Shown here: positions 15,078-15,557 of the stretch, piece after piece
Layout of the letters: each line of letters opens with the position of its first letter
How positions within the stretch are numbered: the stretch's first letter is position 1
Assembly (NCBI GenBank): GCA_938003875.1
Contig: CALKWO010000028.1
Coordinates: forward strand, 1-15,557
DNA: 15,557 bases
DNA from: an uncultured bacterium
GTDB taxonomy: Bacteria > Planctomycetota > Uabimicrobiia > Uabimicrobiales > JABWCH01
Direction of reading: 5' to 3'
The notes under the pieces: generated by a model
The model's database searches: none
What the model was told of the DNA's origin: nothing
The model's input: the letters and a program-made list of their open reading frames with translations, nothing else
Position numbers and translations under genes: made by a program

Positions 15078-15557
15078 CTATTCCTCCCCCTCCACTTTTC
15101 TATAAAAAAGAAACGATATATAAAGATCGTGGTCTTGCAAAAAGATTTCCACCAGCGAAGGAATAGCGTCTTCAGTCATATTGATAAAGATACTGGGAGC
15201 TTGAAAACGCAAGAGTTTATCCTTTTGCAAAGCATTGAACAGAGGAATAACGGCATCCTTGCCGATTTTGGATAGAGCAAATCTAGCTTTTATCTTTGTA
15301 ACCTCAACAAATTGGTTCTGATTTTGCTCAAGGAGTTTGAGAAGATGAGGAACAGCTTCTTTAGCCCCAAGCCTGCCTAATACCTCTGCTGCACTTTCCA
15401 CTACCTTAAAATCCTGATGCTCAAGGAGTTTAAGAAGATGAGGAACAGCTTCTTTAGCCCTAAGCCTGCCTAATACCTCTGCTGCACTTTCCACTACCTT
15501 AAAATCCTGATGCTCAAGGAGTTTAAGAAGATGAGGAACAGCTTCTTTAGCCCCAAG
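15078..15557 (-). CDS. HEAT-repeat protein, C-terminal part (5' end beyond the window)
   Basis: The frame is open to the right edge, so only the last 159 residues are seen. They begin with near-identical 31-residue HEAT units (AKEAVPHLLKLLE, then HQDFKVVESAAEVLGRL), followed by more diverged repeats (VTKIKARFALSKIGKDAVIPLFNAL and TEDAIPSLVEIFLQDHD). HEAT repeats form helical solenoids that bind proteins. The gene ends one base before the start of the kinase, which makes it an operon partner and perhaps a scaffold or substrate adaptor for the kinase. A GTG at 15494 is only an internal codon, not the start. The regularity of the repeats indicates recent internal duplication. Confidence 0.88.
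   Translation of the reverse strand, partial: LGAKEAVPHLLKLLEHQDFKVVESAAEVLGRLRAKEAVPHLLKLLEHQDFKVVESAAEVLGRLGAKEAVPHLLKLLEQNQNQFVEVTKIKARFALSKIGKDAVIPLFNALQKDKLLRFQAPSIFINMTEDAIPSLVEIFLQDHDLYISFLFYRKVEGEE
15326..15557 (-). repeat. 93-bp tandem repeats encoding HEAT units
   Basis: About two and a half units of exactly 93 bp. Copies at 15326-15418 and 15419-15511 differ at two positions, one synonymous and one changing Gly to Arg; the partial copy from 15512 differs from the second at one position. The array runs off the window edge, so the total copy number is unknown. Confidence 0.95.

Noticed and set aside
15326..15557. Regular repeats that might suggest a CRISPR array
   Set aside because: The 93-bp units are contiguous, lack unique spacers and translate into HEAT repeats.

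Overview
The window holds two unrelated gene blocks. The left two thirds (1 to about 10.5 kb, all on the + strand) is a mobile, defence-island-like cargo region. The right third (about 10.5 kb to the end, all on the - strand) carries a phage-type integrase and a signalling operon. The host is probably a fairly AT-rich Gram-negative-type bacterium. The combination of a zinc-ribbon Ser/Thr kinase with one membrane span, a HEAT-repeat protein and a GAF-type sigma-54 activator recalls Planctomycetota and relatives, but this is an inference without a marker gene. No rRNA, tRNA or CRISPR array was seen.

Left block. A catalytic-domain-only tyrosine recombinase is followed closely by a TcmP / three-Cys-motif (DUF5131, Gp37/Gp68) pair and a protein I do not recognise. 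Next comes an OLD/RecF-type ATPase that overlaps a DUF4276 (TOPRIM-like) partner by four bases. After a 202-base gap with a possible gene remnant, a tightly spaced six-gene run follows: ATPase, DUF4276-like protein, SWIM zinc-finger plus helix-turn-helix protein, alpha/alpha-toroid (prenyltransferase/squalene-cyclase fold) protein, second ATPase, second DUF4276-like protein. The window therefore has three ATPase + DUF4276 pairs. The last two are clear paralogues and bracket the SWIM and toroid genes. By analogy with other two-gene ATPase/TOPRIM-like anti-phage systems (PARIS AriA/AriB, AbiL/RloAB), the ATPases probably form a sensor scaffold and the DUF4276 proteins the nuclease-like effectors. 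The six-gene arrangement is the best candidate here for an undescribed system.

Right block. A full-length phage-type integrase points left, towards the island, with its own extended -10 promoter. Upstream of it, on the same strand, is an apparent operon: HEAT-repeat protein (cut by the window edge), Ser/Thr kinase, sigma-54-type activator. The activator's sigma-54-contacting GAFTGA loop reads NAFTNA, so its normal mode of action is in doubt. The HEAT gene contains nearly identical 93-bp tandem repeats, a sign of recent expansion.

No stretch longer than 300 bases lacks a gene. The three largest gaps (4789-4990, 10456-10548, 11710-11939) are described as features.
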